Source: Neobacillus bataviensis LMG 21833 (GTDB taxonomy: Bacteria; Bacillota; Bacilli; Bacillales; Cytobacillaceae). From it: a DNA stretch of 64,000 bases. The notes under the pieces are model-generated. The model was given only the letters and a program-made list of their open reading frames with translations, searched no databases and had not been told where the DNA came from. Location: positions 1 to 64,000 of the forward strand of contig NZ_AJLS01000137.1 of NCBI RefSeq assembly GCF_000307875.1, written 5' to 3'. Positions 7,885 to 17,138 of this stretch are shown piece by piece. Position 1 is the first letter of the stretch, and every line of letters begins with the position of its first letter. The translations under genes and the position numbers were made by a program.

Positions 7885-8814
7885 TTATTTCAATTCTAGT
7901 TGCGCTTTTAATTCATTTTGCACTCGTTGTTGTTCTTCAGGTGATACTAATCCGTAGTAGATCTTATTGATCATGGTGCCTTGTTCTTTTATTTCCATCT
8001 GCTGGATGTTTTTTCCTGCCTCTTTGTAATTCTTTTGTATGTCCATTAGTTGATCAAAAGTCAGGTTTGTTTTTACGTTTTTGCCAAGGGCAGCAAAAAT
8101 ATCTGAGAAGTTAGTCAAGCTTGATACACTTGCCCCTTCTTGAATGACCCCTTGAATAATCTGGCGCTGTCTTGTTTGACGGCCAAAGTCACCTCTAGGA
8201 TCTTCGTATCTCATTCGAGTATAACTTAGGGCTTTTTCGCCATTTAGGGTTAATGGTCCTTTTGTAAAATGGAATCCATCTTGAGTAAAGTCTAGATCAT
8301 TCTGGACGGTAATACCGCCAACTGCGTCTACGATGTCCTTAAATCCTTCCATATTCACCTTCATGTAATAATCGATTGGAATATCAAGGAAGTTCTCAAC
8401 CGTATCCATTGACATAGGAATTCCACCAAAGGCATAGGCATGGTTAATCTTATCTTCTGTTCCTTTTCCAACGATTTTCGTACGGGTGTCACGTGGGATG
8501 CTGAGCATTTTCACTGATTTATTGTTTGGATTGACGGTTAATACGATCATCGTATCGGAACGCCCCTTGTCTCCTGCGCGTTCATCAACCCCTAACATTA
8601 ATACCGAAAATGGGTCTTTTTCCTTAAACGTAACTGGTTCCTGACGTTTTTCGGATTGTTTCCGATCAATTGGCTGGTGCATGGTTTCTACGGCAGTTTT
8701 TAAAGATTTATAGACGGTGAACGCATAAGTGCCACCAGCAACTAATAAGACTAACAGGATAATACCTGTTACTCTAAGCCACTTTCTTTTCTTTTTATTT
8801 TTAGCAGTCCTCAT
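7885..8814 (-). CDS. LytR-CpsA-Psr (LCP) family cell-wall ligase
   Basis: A 309-residue membrane-anchored LCP protein. LCP enzymes transfer wall teichoic acid or other anionic glycopolymers from undecaprenyl pyrophosphate carriers to peptidoglycan. After a basic cytoplasmic tail and one membrane span (about residues 13-33) the LCP domain shows VLMLGVDER, RSDTMIVLTVNP, MLSIPRDT, KINHAYAFGG, DAVGGI and ALSYTRMRYEDPRGDFGRQTRQR, which include the conserved Asp/Arg residues for the pyrophosphate and metal. The ATG at 8814 follows GGAGG by 9 bases; the 36 upstream codons of the longer ORF are AT-rich and hydrophobic and are left out. It is divergent from the nan operon. Confidence 0.88.
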   Translation of the reverse strand: MRTAKNKKKRKWLRVTGIILLVLLVAGGTYAFTVYKSLKTAVETMHQPIDRKQSEKRQEPVTFKEKDPFSVLMLGVDERAGDKGRSDTMIVLTVNPNNKSVKMLSIPRDTRTKIVGKGTEDKINHAYAFGGIPMSMDTVENFLDIPIDYYMKVNMEGFKDIVDAVGGITVQNDLDFTQDGFHFTKGPLTLNGEKALSYTRMRYEDPRGDFGRQTRQRQIIQGVIQEGASVSSLTNFSDIFAALGKNVKTNLTFDQLMDIQKNYKEAGKNIQQMEIKEQGTMINKIYYGLVSPEEQQRVQNELKAQLELK

Positions 8815-8972
8815 TCGACATTTCCTCCAAAAATAATGCATTTTTTTTACATCTACCATATAGAATAGCAAAAAAAAGGAAAAGTAGATATAAAAAAATT
8901 GTGGAAATTTAGGAACATTCATGACCAGAAATGGGTAATTTTTTTCATTATTATATAAAGTATTGAAAATTA

Positions 8973-9001
8973 TTTACATGATAATAGGAATATGTTATAT
9001 T
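8973..9001 (+). promoter_or_regulatory. sigma-A promoter of the nan operon, flanked by inverted repeat
   Basis: TTTACA (8973-8978), a 17-bp spacer, then TATATT (8996-9001) form a good sigma-A promoter 45 bp before nanA. The half-sites ATTGAAA (8962-8968) and TTTCAAT (9000-9006) are inverted repeats that bracket the promoter and would be suitable operators for the RpiR-type regulator encoded at the end of this operon. The operator role is inference. Confidence 0.5.
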
Positions 9002-9045
9002 TCAATTAATTCAAACAATAAAATTATGAGATGGTGGGAAGAAAA

Positions 9046-9975
9046 ATGAAAGCGGATAAATTTAAAGGTATATTCCCTGCTTTTTATGCTTGTTATGACG
9101 ATGAAGGTGAAGTTTCTGAAGAAAGAACAAAAGACTTATGCCAGTATCTTTACGAAAAGGGAGTACAAGGTCTTTATGTAGGTGGGAGTTCGGGGGAATG
9201 TATCTATCAAAACCTTGAGGAACGAAAAGCTACTTTAAAATATGTAGCAGAATGCCTGAAAGGGAAATTGACGTTAATTGCCCATGTTGGCGCACCAGCA
9301 ACGAGAGATAGTGTCAGTTTAGCTGCATATGCCGCAGAACTCGGCTATGATGCCTTGTCTGCCATTCCACCCATCTATTTTAAATTACCGGAAAGTTCAA
9401 TCTATAAGTATTGGACAGACATTATGGATGCAACGGATTTACCATTTATTATTTACAACATTCCTCAAACCACTGGCTATAATCTTTCTATGAATCTCTT
9501 TAAGCAATTACTAGAAAACAAAAAAGTAATTGGCGTAAAAAATTCATCGATGCCAGTCATGGATATTGAACGATTCAAGGCTGAGGGCGGCGAAGAATTT
9601 ATCGTCTTTAATGGCCCGGATGAGCAGTATGTATCCGGAAGATTAATCGGGGCAGACAGCGGAATTGGTGGAACGTATGCGGCAATGCCAGAGCTGCTCT
9701 TAAGGGCGGAAGAGTTTGTGTCTGCTGGGAAGTTTACAGAAGCAAGAAAGATTCAACGAGATATTAATGATATCATTATTGCCCTTTGCTCATTAAACGG
9801 GTCGATGTATTCCGCCATCAAAGAAGTATTGAAGCTAAATGGTATAAATATTGGCAGTGTAAGGGCGCCTTTTGAGGAAGTAACAGGGGAAGATCTGGAC
9901 AAAATTAACGGTATTAAAGAGATGATTGATCAAGCCATTCTTAAACATGGATGCAAGGTAAGTGCGATTAATTAA
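9046..9975 (+). CDS. nanA: N-acetylneuraminate lyase
   Basis: A 309-residue class I aldolase of the DHDPS/NAL family that splits N-acetylneuraminate into ManNAc and pyruvate in the cytosol. The sequence shows GGSSGE (residues 46-51) for the pyruvate carboxylate, Tyr137 in IIYNIP and the Schiff-base Lys165 in VIGVKNSS. Length and motifs fit NanA rather than dihydrodipicolinate synthase, and the next genes are nanE and nanK. The ATG at 9046 is used because GGTGGG lies just upstream; the ATG at 9031 would place that site inside the gene. It is first of four genes with short gaps. Confidence 0.92.
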   Translation: MKADKFKGIFPAFYACYDDEGEVSEERTKDLCQYLYEKGVQGLYVGGSSGECIYQNLEERKATLKYVAECLKGKLTLIAHVGAPATRDSVSLAAYAAELGYDALSAIPPIYFKLPESSIYKYWTDIMDATDLPFIIYNIPQTTGYNLSMNLFKQLLENKKVIGVKNSSMPVMDIERFKAEGGEEFIVFNGPDEQYVSGRLIGADSGIGGTYAAMPELLLRAEEFVSAGKFTEARKIQRDINDIIIALCSLNGSMYSAIKEVLKLNGINIGSVRAPFEEVTGEDLDKINGIKEMIDQAILKHGCKVSAIN

Positions 9976-9988
9976 AGTGTGGAGCTGA

Positions 9989-10684
9989 ATGGATATGAAA
10001 TGTAAGCAGGACGTATTTGAAAAACTAAAGGGAAAACTAATTGTTTCCTGTCAGGCGCTGCCTGAAGAGCCGCTTCACAGCTCTCCATTCATGGGGAAAA
10101 TGGCGTATGCGGCCATGCTTGGAGGGGCTGCTGGAATTAGAGCAAACAGTGTCGAGGATATAAGAGAAATTCAAGAAACCGTTCAACTGCCTGTCATCGG
10201 GATCATTAAGCAGGTGTATGAAGGATCAGATGTTTTCATTACCCCAACATGTAAGGAAATCGATATGCTATATCGTCAAGGAGTCGAGATTATCGCCTTA
10301 GATGCAACGAGCAGAATTCGCCCTGATGGTACAACGATTAGCGAGATTTTCCCGAAAATAAGAGAGAGCTACAAGGAACAGCTATTTATGGCCGATTGCT
10401 CTACCTATGAAGAGGCAGTGGAAGCTCATCGTCTAGGGTTTGATTGTGTCGGTACCACTCTGTCTGGGTATACGGAGTATACGAAAGGTAGATCACTGCC
10501 TGATTTGGAGTTAATGAAACAGCTGGCTCAAGAACTCCCTATTCCGGTCATTGCGGAAGGCGGAATTTGGACACCGGAAGAACTGAAGAGTGTGTTTACT
10601 GCAGGAGTTCATACGGCAGTAGTCGGTACTGCGATTACAAGACCGATGGAAATTACGAAACGATTTATTGCGGCAATTAGTTAA
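9989..10684 (+). CDS. nanE: N-acetylmannosamine-6-phosphate 2-epimerase
   Basis: A 231-residue TIM-barrel enzyme that converts ManNAc-6-P to GlcNAc-6-P, the third step of sialic acid catabolism. Family segments are present: GAAGIRANSVEDI, PVIGIIKQVY, EIIALDATSR, FMADCSTYEEA, FDCVGTTLSGYT and PVIAEGGIWTPEEL. An ATG two codons later (9995) is an equally possible start. It begins 13 bp after nanA and is followed by the kinase gene that makes its substrate. The onward enzymes NagA and NagB are not in this window and must be encoded elsewhere. Confidence 0.93.
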   Translation: MDMKCKQDVFEKLKGKLIVSCQALPEEPLHSSPFMGKMAYAAMLGGAAGIRANSVEDIREIQETVQLPVIGIIKQVYEGSDVFITPTCKEIDMLYRQGVEIIALDATSRIRPDGTTISEIFPKIRESYKEQLFMADCSTYEEAVEAHRLGFDCVGTTLSGYTEYTKGRSLPDLELMKQLAQELPIPVIAEGGIWTPEELKSVFTAGVHTAVVGTAITRPMEITKRFIAAIS

Positions 10685-10723
10685 TTCTTCCGGAATTTAG
10701 ATGTGGACTGGTGATGATTGACA

Positions 10724-11611
10724 ATGAAAATAGCAGCTGCTGATATCGGCGGAACATCGATTAAGATGTGTATCTCTGATGAATTCGGAAATATTGAGGA
10801 ATTTAATGAATACGAGACCGAAAGTAAAAAGGGCGGAAAGTTCGTAGTCGAAAAGCTCATTCATATCATACAGCAATACCACGGCTTTGATGCCATTGGA
10901 ATCAGCACGGCGGGACAAGTGGATCCTTTGGAAGGATCCATCATTTATGCGAATGAAAATATTCCGGGTTATACCGGCACGAAACTAAAGGAAATTCTTG
11001 AAACCCAATTCCGTGTACCGGTGAAAGTCGAAAATGACGTCAATGCGGCGGCATTAGGAGAAGGAATCTATGGTGCCGGTAAGGAATTCAGCGAGTTTCT
11101 TTGTTTGACGTATGGTACCGGAATAGGCGGGGCAATTGTGCTTGATTCGCATATTTATAAAGGCCATACTGGTGTAGCTGCTGAGTTTGGACACATGATT
11201 ACCCATCCATTGGGGAATTCTTGTAACTGTGGTTTCAAGGGGTGCTATGAAACGTATGCATCCACCACCGCTTTAGTCAAACGAGCGAAAGAAATAGACC
11301 CTGAATGTGTCAATGGAAGAATCATTTTTGAAAAAATTAACATGGGAAATTCCGGATTAGAAAATGTTGTCGAAGAGTGGACTTTTGAAGTAGCACTCGG
11401 ACTCACTTCGTTAATTCATATCTTTAATCCGCCGGCGATCATTTTGGGCGGCGGTATCATGGAGCAAGACAAGCTGGTGGAAATGGCTTCAAGGAAAGTA
11501 AAAGCAAATATTATGGGAAGCTTTTCAGATGTTCAAATAATCAAGGCGTCGCTTGGAAATAAGGCAGGTGTCCTTGGGGCTGTGTCTCTTCATGCAAGAG
11601 GGAACAAGTAA
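10724..11611 (+). CDS. nanK: N-acetylmannosamine kinase, ROK family
   Basis: A 295-residue ROK-family sugar kinase, by context the enzyme that phosphorylates ManNAc to ManNAc-6-P. It has the phosphate-binding AAADIGGTS at the N terminus, catalytic [21 protein letters not shown], and the ROK zinc site [23 protein letters not shown] with its Cys-x-Cys-x4-Cys pattern. The TTG at 10718 is a possible start, but the ATG at 10724 is better spaced from GGTGATG. The position between nanE and the regulator supports the substrate; by sequence alone a glucokinase role could not be excluded. Confidence 0.88.
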   Translation: MKIAAADIGGTSIKMCISDEFGNIEEFNEYETESKKGGKFVVEKLIHIIQQYHGFDAIGISTAGQVDPLEGSIIYANENIPGYTGTKLKEILETQFRVPVKVENDVNAAALGEGIYGAGKEFSEFLCLTYGTGIGGAIVLDSHIYKGHTGVAAEFGHMITHPLGNSCNCGFKGCYETYASTTALVKRAKEIDPECVNGRIIFEKINMGNSGLENVVEEWTFEVALGLTSLIHIFNPPAIILGGGIMEQDKLVEMASRKVKANIMGSFSDVQIIKASLGNKAGVLGAVSLHARGNK

Positions 11612-11621
11612 GAGGTGTAGA

Positions 11622-12476
11622 ATGACCAATATTGATATTTTTGCTCACATCCATTCAAGATATAATTCATTTACCAATACGGAAAAAAAGGCAGCCGATT
11701 ATATCCTGGAACACCCAAAGGAAGTTCTTTACATGTCTATTACAGACCTGGCAGATGCCTGTAATGTGGGGGAGTCCAGTGTATCTCGATTCTGCAAAAC
11801 ATTGGACCTGAAAGGATATCAAGAGTTTAAGATTGCTTTGGCGCACAGCATTTCTCAAGGGGAAGAAACGCCGCAAATATCAGGGCAAATTACGATGCAG
11901 GATACGGTCTTTGAACTGGCATCAAAGATTTTATCTACCAATATAAGTGCTTTAACAGAGACCTTTAATTTAATCCACGAGCAGGATCTTTCAAGGGCTG
12001 TCGATCATTTTACCCGGGCCCATCGCATTCACTTTTTTGGTGTGGGTGCTTCCTTCATGACGGCGATGGAAGCTAAGAATAAGTTTTTGCGGATTACGAA
12101 TAAAACCGAATGCCAGATGGATACCCATCTGCAGATTATGTCGGCAGCATTACTGACTGAAAAAGATGTGGCTGTGCTTATCTCTTATTCTGGCTCGACT
12201 AAGGATACGATTGATGTGGCAAAAGCGGCAAAAGAACAAGGTGCCACGATTATTGCGATTACAAGGTTTGCCAAATCACCATTAACAAGTTTTGCAGATA
12301 TCACGTTGCTCTGCGGTGCAAATGAAGGGCCGCTGCAAGGCGGAAGTCTATCAGCCAAAATATCGCAATTGTACCTATTAGATTTACTCTATACGGAGTA
12401 TTTTAAACGGACGTATAAAGAATCGATTCGAAATAAAGAAAGTACAGCCCAGGCTGTGATTGAAAAGATGCTGTAA
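11622..12476 (+). CDS. RpiR-family transcriptional regulator (NanR-like)
   Basis: A 284-residue regulator with an N-terminal helix-turn-helix (residues 1-77, including MSITDLADACNVGESSVSRFCKTLDLKGYQEFK) and a SIS sugar-phosphate-binding domain (about 115-260, HFFGVGASFMTAMEAKNKF and VLISYSGSTKDTI). RpiR proteins in nan loci normally repress the operon and are released by ManNAc-6-P or GlcNAc-6-P; that is expected here but not shown. The ATG at 11622 has GAGGTG five bases upstream, and the gene starts 10 bp after nanK, so it is the last gene of the nan operon. Confidence 0.85.
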   Translation: MTNIDIFAHIHSRYNSFTNTEKKAADYILEHPKEVLYMSITDLADACNVGESSVSRFCKTLDLKGYQEFKIALAHSISQGEETPQISGQITMQDTVFELASKILSTNISALTETFNLIHEQDLSRAVDHFTRAHRIHFFGVGASFMTAMEAKNKFLRITNKTECQMDTHLQIMSAALLTEKDVAVLISYSGSTKDTIDVAKAAKEQGATIIAITRFAKSPLTSFADITLLCGANEGPLQGGSLSAKISQLYLLDLLYTEYFKRTYKESIRNKESTAQAVIEKML

Positions 12477-12477
12477 A

Positions 12478-12503
12478 AAGGGGCTTCATGGAAGCCTCTT
12501 TTC
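12478..12503 (+). terminator. terminator of the nan operon
   Basis: AGGGGCTTC, a 3-base loop and GAAGCCTCT form a short hairpin followed by TTTTCC, directly after the RpiR stop codon. Confidence 0.7.
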
Positions 12504-12621
12504 CATTTTCATAGAATGCCATAAATTGTAAAGCGCAAAATTCGACTTTTGGAACCTTTGGTCTTCTGATAAAATATAGTTACTAAACTAATTAAATAAT
12601 CTTCTGACGAGGGGGATTGGA

Positions 12622-14211
12622 GTGTACAAAATAATAGTGGTTGATGACGAAAAAAACATCCGGGACAGGCTGACGCATTTTCTCCCATGGTCTGAAGTCG
12701 GATTTGAAGTAGTAGGTGCTGCTGAAAACGGTCGTGAAGCATTAGAACTCATTAAAAAGGAACAGCCGCATGCCGTTTTGACAGACGTGATGATGATGGA
12801 AATGACGGGCTTGGAGCTAGCAAAAGAAATTAAAACCTCCTATCCGGAAATAAAAGTAGTCATCCTTAGTGCCTACGATGATTTCAAATATGCTCAAGAG
12901 GCGATTCACTATGGTGTGAAGGGATATTTGTTAAAACCATTGATGAAGAATGATTTTTACGATGCTTTTGGAAAGATGGCCGAGGAATTAAGAGAAGATG
13001 CGGAATTGCAAAAGGTAAATCACTTTTATGAGAAATGGAACACGGAAGAGCTCATGCTCCTAGATTTAATAAAAGGAGAAAATTTACCAAATTATGCCGA
13101 CCATTGGAATCAGCAGACACAATCTTTTAAAGTGGCGATTTTTTCATTTGACCAGCTGTTTAAAGAAACTTCCACTTTTTCAATCAGACAGAGAATCACG
13201 GAGCTGGCTGCAGACTTTTGGAATCGCTACCAAGTGCCGATATTGTTTTATGGGAATAGTTTGATTTTATTACTGACAGATTCTGCTTATTTTTCAAAAC
13301 AAGCTCTATTGCCAAACATTCAGAAGTTTGTCGACTCATTACAGGAAGAACTTGGTGACGTATTTAAAGATAAGAAAAATTTTGTGGTGGGTGTTGGTGA
13401 TAAGGCTTGCACATATGCTGACATTAATCGATCATATAATGAAGCTGTTTATGCGTACAGCTATAAATATTTTAATGAATATGAAACGGTTATCTTTTAT
13501 GAAGACGTATCTGACAATAATGAAAAGGGAAATAACAAGCAAATCCCCAACTTTATGATGGATCATGTGAACAAGATTGAAAGTCTGCTCCTTTCGAAGA
13601 GAAAAACGAATGAAATTGCCGAAGTCAGTGAGTTTGTTACCCATTTTTTTGATTCATTAAAACAGGTTAGTGGCTTGCAAATTGCCGAAACCCGCGGTTC
13701 TTGTTCTGAACTCATTATCATTCTATTATTTCGTTTCAAAGAAAAGGAGCTTTCACTGCCTTCCATTGATCATCAGCAAGTATTGGGGAAAATATACGAA
13801 ATTGACTCCTTAAAGGAATTAAAACGATGGCTGACGCAAATGCTGGAAACGATGTCATTTGATTTGTCTAAAAGTGAGGAGAAGGATAATAACCGATATG
13901 TGCTCATGGCGAAAGAATATGTAAAGGAACATTATCAGGAACGGATCACCTTGGAGGATATCTCCAACCATTTATTCCTGCACCTTGCCTATTTTAGTGC
14001 TATTTTTAAAAAAGAAACCGGGGAAAACTTTATTGATTATGTCAATAAAGTCAGGGTGGAAGAAGCGGCAAACCTGCTTAGAAAGACGGATTATAAAATA
14101 AAGGTAATCTCTGACATGACAGGTTTTCAAAGCCATTCGTATTTTAACAAAGTATTTAAAAATGAAACAGGTATGACACCTGTAGTGTTCAGACGACAGC
14201 AAAAAAGATAA
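12622..14211 (+). CDS. YesN-type response regulator with AraC DNA-binding domain
   Basis: A 529-residue response regulator. The receiver domain (residues 1-120) has the acidic pair in VVDDE, the phosphoacceptor Asp55 in VLTDVMMMEM and Lys105 in YLLKPL. A middle region of about 300 residues follows, and the last 105 residues form a two-helix-turn-helix AraC domain ending in the family signature SHSYFNKVFKNETGMTPVVFRRQ. The start is GTG with AGGGGGA upstream. It lies 18 bp before its partner kinase. YesN-type proteins activate nearby sugar-uptake genes; the likely targets are the promoters at 17080 and 21057, each with a 21-bp direct repeat. Confidence 0.92.
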   Translation: MYKIIVVDDEKNIRDRLTHFLPWSEVGFEVVGAAENGREALELIKKEQPHAVLTDVMMMEMTGLELAKEIKTSYPEIKVVILSAYDDFKYAQEAIHYGVKGYLLKPLMKNDFYDAFGKMAEELREDAELQKVNHFYEKWNTEELMLLDLIKGENLPNYADHWNQQTQSFKVAIFSFDQLFKETSTFSIRQRITELAADFWNRYQVPILFYGNSLILLLTDSAYFSKQALLPNIQKFVDSLQEELGDVFKDKKNFVVGVGDKACTYADINRSYNEAVYAYSYKYFNEYETVIFYEDVSDNNEKGNNKQIPNFMMDHVNKIESLLLSKRKTNEIAEVSEFVTHFFDSLKQVSGLQIAETRGSCSELIIILLFRFKEKELSLPSIDHQQVLGKIYEIDSLKELKRWLTQMLETMSFDLSKSEEKDNNRYVLMAKEYVKEHYQERITLEDISNHLFLHLAYFSAIFKKETGENFIDYVNKVRVEEAANLLRKTDYKIKVISDMTGFQSHSYFNKVFKNETGMTPVVFRRQQKR

Positions 14212-14229
14212 CTCCATTGGAGGAACATC

Positions 14230-16956
14230 ATGAAAAAAACAATGGGGAATCTTCCCTTCCATACCTTCTTATTAAGGTTCTCGTTAATCACTGTATTCGT
14301 ATTTCTTTTGCTGTTAAGCAGTTTATATTATATGAAAATCAAAAACTTTATCGAAGAAAAGAAGGAAACATCGGTTCAGTTACGGATGGATCAGATTTCT
14401 ACTGAACTACAAACAGAGTTTAATAATATATATGATACTGTAAATAATTTGAAGACAAATGAGATTGTTATCCGCTATCTAGATGAATTAGGAGACAACA
14501 ATCTTAGCCCTTCTGAGAAGTATAAGCAGCTTTCGAATCTTGAAGAATACTTATACACGATCAGGCAAAATAATAAACTGATAGACAATATCCTGATTGT
14601 GACACCGGAAACGCAGTTCAGCTCAGATATGAAATATATCGATTATCAGTATAATGGAATGAAGTTAAACAATGAGGCTGAACGTCAGTATCATTTTGTT
14701 TCCATCGGTGAAGCCAACAGGAAGATTGAGATTCCTTCCATTTCGGGGGGGCAAGCGGTGGAAGCTTCCGGCTCGAAGGATTTGAATAACAGTATGTTTT
14801 TTGGTGTGAATATACTTTCTGCCGACGGGGTAAATAAAGGGGTAATTTTAATCTTTATCAATCCTAAAAACCTTGACGATTATATCTTTTACGCTGATCA
14901 TATCGGCTTATTTGACCAAAACGGCAGACTGTTTTTTAAAGGCGATAAAGCTGTCGATAACCTGCCGGCGAAGCTTAAAAAATTGCCTTCATCCAAAAAG
15001 GGATTACAAGGAACCTATGAGAATACAGGGATCTACCACTCTAGTATTCCTTATTATAATTTTCAGCTTGTTTATGTAGAAAAATTAAGTTTTTATAAAA
15101 AGCAAATGGCGCTGATGTGGAAAATGCTTGTTGCTACTTTTCTCTTTTCCGCATTGATTGCTTATATTTTTTCTAGAATAGTAGGACGAAAGGTGCTGCA
15201 GCCGCTTGATCGGTTAATTGAATCGATAAAGGGGTATGAAGAAAGCAGGAATTACAGTAGTCTTTTTCAACAGAAAAAAAACAGGGTCATGAAAGTGAGC
15301 TTGCGTGAGCGCTTCTTCTTTTATTTCGTGATAACGGTGCTGCTGCCGCTTGTCATATTTATGGTGATGCTTTACGGACAAACTTCAAAAATTATTTCGA
15401 GTGATTTGCAGGAAAGCTATCGTGCTTCGCATGAAAAGATGGCGCGGCTGATGAACAATGAAATTAACCAGCGTGTGCTGTTGCTGACGCGAATCGCCTA
15501 CAATAACAACGTGCTGCATTCGATGATGGAAGAGGATGCAGAAAGTATTGGCCATGAATTGCTCAATAAAAAGCAATACCTTGAATTACGACGGCAAACT
15601 GTTAAGATATACAACCTGGAAGGCAAACCAATCTATACGAACGGATATAGCGAGAACAAGCAAATGGATCCGCATTTTTTAATGCAGTTACAAGCCACAG
15701 GCCGAAATATAAGCTATACACTGGAAAAAAATCATTTTAATGATGTGACCATTGTGATTGGAATGCCTGCTTTTTCTGTAGCTGACAACGCGAAAAGTAT
15801 CGGCTACATTACTGTCGATATGGAAGGGAATGAACTGGCGAAATTTTATGCCGATTGGCAAAAGACAGGCCTCAACATGCTGCTCGCAGATCAGCATAAT
15901 CGGATTCTCTCCCATCCGGATCCTCTTAAAATTGGCACCATTGTTTCTGATAAGGAGAGCGGCACTAATTATCATATTTTCAAGAAGGAAATCACCGGCA
16001 TGGATTGGAAGTTTATCTCAACCTATAATGATTCCGCGATTCAAAAGCAGATTGAGCAATTATTTATTAGTGATGCCTATCTGCTAGCACTGGTATTACT
16101 TTTGCTGCTCGCGTTTGCCTATTGGATTTCGAAACGAATGCTGCGGCCAATCGGCCAGTTGAATTCGCTGTTTCATACGTTTGATTTACAAGGCTCGCAT
16201 CATGAGGTGGTGGAACAATTATCGGGAATCAGCGAAATGGACTCCCTCACTCAAAATTTCAATAAAATGGTTGAGAGAATGGAAGAGTTGATTCATGAGA
16301 CGATTTTGGCCGATCAAGAACGAATTCAATTAAAATATGAAAAGCGGGAACTTCAGCTAAATGCACTACAGTCGCAAATTAATCCGCATTTTTTATACAA
16401 CACGCTGGATAATTTGATCTATCTTGTTGAATCAAGTGAGACGGAACGGGCGCTGGAGATGATTGCGTCGTTGAGCAAATTGTTCCGGTTTATTACCAAT
16501 CGAGAACAAGTGATGATTACTCTTCGTGATGAACTAGTGTACACGAAAACCTATATTAAAATTATGTCTTATCGCTTTGATAACTTTGAATGTGTCTGGG
16601 ATGGAGACGAAAAAATATTGAGTTATAAAACGGTCAAGCTGATTCTGCAGCCGGTAATTGAAAATGCGATTCATCATGGTGCAAGAAAAACAAAGAACAG
16701 GGTCACGATTCATATTTCTTGCAAGCTAATTGAAGATCAGATTCATATCATTGTAAAGGATAATGCAATCGGAATAAGAGAAGATGATCTTGCGATTATT
16801 AAGAATCATTTAACTTCAGCGACGTTGGATAAAGCAGGTATTTACAATGTAAATGGAAGAATCCGACTTCATTTTGGGAATCAATACGGGTTAGATATTG
16901 AAAGTATTTGGGGGGAAGGTACAACCGTTACAATTGTCATTCCTGCTGCCATGTAA
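14230..16956 (+). CDS. YesM-type sensor histidine kinase with two extracytoplasmic sensor modules
   Basis: A 908-residue membrane kinase, against about 580-600 for ordinary YesM-type kinases. It has four membrane spans: about 14-34, 300-318, 361-382 and 617-635. Spans 1-2 enclose one extracytoplasmic sensor domain and spans 3-4 a second, each followed by a HAMP-like QPLDRLIESI or RPIGQLNSLF segment. The kinase core is single: phospho-acceptor His720 in INPHFLYNTLDNL, N box ENAIHHGA, and a G1 box read as DNAIGI where DNGxG is usual. No frameshift interrupts the fusion. With the regulator upstream it should sense an external glycan or a binding protein and switch on the island. Confidence 0.9.
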   Translation: MKKTMGNLPFHTFLLRFSLITVFVFLLLLSSLYYMKIKNFIEEKKETSVQLRMDQISTELQTEFNNIYDTVNNLKTNEIVIRYLDELGDNNLSPSEKYKQLSNLEEYLYTIRQNNKLIDNILIVTPETQFSSDMKYIDYQYNGMKLNNEAERQYHFVSIGEANRKIEIPSISGGQAVEASGSKDLNNSMFFGVNILSADGVNKGVILIFINPKNLDDYIFYADHIGLFDQNGRLFFKGDKAVDNLPAKLKKLPSSKKGLQGTYENTGIYHSSIPYYNFQLVYVEKLSFYKKQMALMWKMLVATFLFSALIAYIFSRIVGRKVLQPLDRLIESIKGYEESRNYSSLFQQKKNRVMKVSLRERFFFYFVITVLLPLVIFMVMLYGQTSKIISSDLQESYRASHEKMARLMNNEINQRVLLLTRIAYNNNVLHSMMEEDAESIGHELLNKKQYLELRRQTVKIYNLEGKPIYTNGYSENKQMDPHFLMQLQATGRNISYTLEKNHFNDVTIVIGMPAFSVADNAKSIGYITVDMEGNELAKFYADWQKTGLNMLLADQHNRILSHPDPLKIGTIVSDKESGTNYHIFKKEITGMDWKFISTYNDSAIQKQIEQLFISDAYLLALVLLLLLAFAYWISKRMLRPIGQLNSLFHTFDLQGSHHEVVEQLSGISEMDSLTQNFNKMVERMEELIHETILADQERIQLKYEKRELQLNALQSQINPHFLYNTLDNLIYLVESSETERALEMIASLSKLFRFITNREQVMITLRDELVYTKTYIKIMSYRFDNFECVWDGDEKILSYKTVKLILQPVIENAIHHGARKTKNRVTIHISCKLIEDQIHIIVKDNAIGIREDDLAIIKNHLTSATLDKAGIYNVNGRIRLHFGNQYGLDIESIWGEGTTVTIVIPAAM

Positions 16957-16958
16957 AT

Positions 16959-16990
16959 TGAGCTTCTTTCGAGAGGCTTCTTTTTTTTGC
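16959..16990 (+). terminator. terminator of the two-component operon
   Basis: AGCTTCT, a TTCG loop and AGAGGCT form a hairpin followed by an uninterrupted run of eight T residues. Confidence 0.75.
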
Positions 16991-17031
16991 CATATGGGAG
17001 TAATAAACCTCCTATCTTAACTTGCCTTAAA

Positions 17032-17085
17032 ATAGTGTTACTTTTCCTATAGATAGTGATACTTCCGGTTGATAATTTGTATTAT
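17032..17085 (+). promoter_or_regulatory. activator direct repeat and -10 box of the first binding-protein operon
   Basis: ATAGTGTTAC (17032-17041) and ATAGTGATAC (17053-17062) are direct repeats spaced 21 bp, two helical turns, as expected for an AraC-type dimer. After 17 bp comes TATTAT (17080-17085). There is no good -35 box, which suggests an activator-dependent promoter. The same arrangement with the same distances recurs at 21009-21062. The adjacent YesN-type regulator is the natural candidate to bind here. Confidence 0.7.
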
Positions 17086-17094
17086 TCTAAAAAT

Positions 17095-17108
17095 TGTTAA
17101 CGTTTACA
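17095..17108 (+). promoter_or_regulatory. cre-like CcpA site
   Basis: TGTTAACGTTTACA matches the cre consensus TGWNANCGNTNWCA at every defined position. It lies 10 bases after the -10 box, near the expected transcription start, a position used for catabolite repression by CcpA. Confidence 0.75.
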
Positions 17109-17138
17109 ATACAAAAAAGAATAAAGGGGGAGTTTTAT

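Noticed and set aside
12541-12621. Promoter for the two-component operon
   Set aside because: TTGGAA and TAAAAT can be picked but the spacing is 15 bp; not good enough to annotate.
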